NCBI GenBank assembly: GCA_006218025.1
Contig: VBWA01000011.1
Span: 98,912-162,911 of the forward strand
Direction: 5' to 3'
DNA: 64,000 nucleotides
From: Rhodocyclaceae bacterium
GTDB lineage: Bacteria > Pseudomonadota > Gammaproteobacteria > Burkholderiales > Rhodocyclaceae
In this document: in pieces, positions 63,827-64,000 of the stretch
Position numbering within the stretch: the first letter of the stretch is position 1
Layout: every line of letters starts with the position of its first letter
Notes under the pieces: model-generated
The model's database searches: none
What the model was told of the DNA's origin: nothing
What the model saw: only the letters and a program-made list of their open reading frames with translations
Program-made: the position numbers and the translations under genes

Positions 63827-64000
63827 CACCAGCGCCGACTTTTGCTGTCAGAGCACGGTTTGTAGTGAAACTGAAGGTCTCAGTTCGGGGGAGTGTCAGA
63901 AATTCTGTGTGTGAGGCGGGCTGAGACTTTTCCACGGTGCGGCCTGCCGAAGGTCCCTCCAGACCGTAGGCGGGCGGCGCGGTGGGAAAGTCGGGGGTCA
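63827..64000. other. 3' flank with dispersed 14-mer copy and possible IS end
   Basis: Starts with an exact dispersed 14-mer (63830-63843). Around 63887-63916 the stretch GGGAGTGTCAGAAATTCTGT resembles terminal repeats of IS256-type elements from memory; no transposase frame is visible before the window ends. Confidence 0.3.
63830..63843 (+). repeat. Dispersed 14-mer, copy 6
   Basis: Exact copy, intergenic, 4 bp after the FAH stop codon. Upstream flank is CCGTAGCAC. Confidence 0.75.

Overview
The window is GC-rich chromosomal DNA from a betaproteobacterium. The best fit is the Rhodocyclales/Sterolibacteriaceae or a neighbouring lineage. Support comes from gene order (lolB-ispE-tRNA-Gln-prs-rplY-pth-ychF; M16 peptidase pair-rsmD-coaD-ferredoxin divergent from ftsY-ftsE-ftsX-rpoH; coxB-coxA-cox11-DUF2970-coxC with SURF1 and cyoE), a CIRCE element in front of rpoH, and many c-type cytochromes. 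The species cannot be named from the sequence alone.

Layout. 1-3.0 kb: the end of queE, a CoA-binding protein and a QseBC/PmrAB-like two-component system. 3.3-12.5 kb: a redox block on the + strand. It holds a Cyc2-like one-heme outer-membrane cytochrome-porin, two diheme cytochromes, a small monoheme cytochrome, a PEGA lipoprotein, a large FAD / double cyclic-nucleotide-sensor / multi-[4Fe-4S] fusion protein, a b-type heme membrane protein, and an FHA-transmembrane-decaheme protein. Together these could carry electrons between cytoplasmic NAD(P)H and the outer membrane, in either direction. 12.5-31 kb: housekeeping genes (gluQRS, thioredoxin, ychF, pth, rplY, prs, tRNA-Gln, ispE, lolB, mutM, coaD, rsmD, two M16 peptidases, ftsYEX, rpoH). 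31-38.5 kb: a caa3-type cytochrome c oxidase and its assembly genes, with an FNR-like box upstream. 38.6-49 kb: mpl, a TlpA-like thioredoxin, aroQ, accBC, prmA, a DUF3426 protein, a PfkB kinase, apaH and a GT9 glycosyltransferase. 49-57.7 kb: a type I secretion pair, DUF2721/SGNH/GST genes, and an ECF sigma / anti-sigma module built around DsrE-like domains, followed by TauE and EVE-domain genes.

57,717-62,924 is a 5.2-kb integrative element. It is bounded by a perfect 23-bp direct repeat made from the first codons of the EVE-domain gene. It carries a tyrosine integrase, a small unknown protein, an AlpA-like regulator, a rolling-circle-type replication initiator, a divergent XRE regulator, and a membrane-anchored J-domain/Mrr-nuclease fusion that is a candidate defence gene. 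It is visibly AT-richer than its surroundings. A fumarylacetoacetate hydrolase family gene follows.

A further signal crosses the whole window. The 14-mer CAGCGCCGACTTTT occurs six times exactly, with at least five near-copies, on both strands, inside genes in more than one reading frame and between genes. In one place it forms most of a perfect hairpin. It behaves like a DNA uptake sequence or a tiny dispersed repeat.
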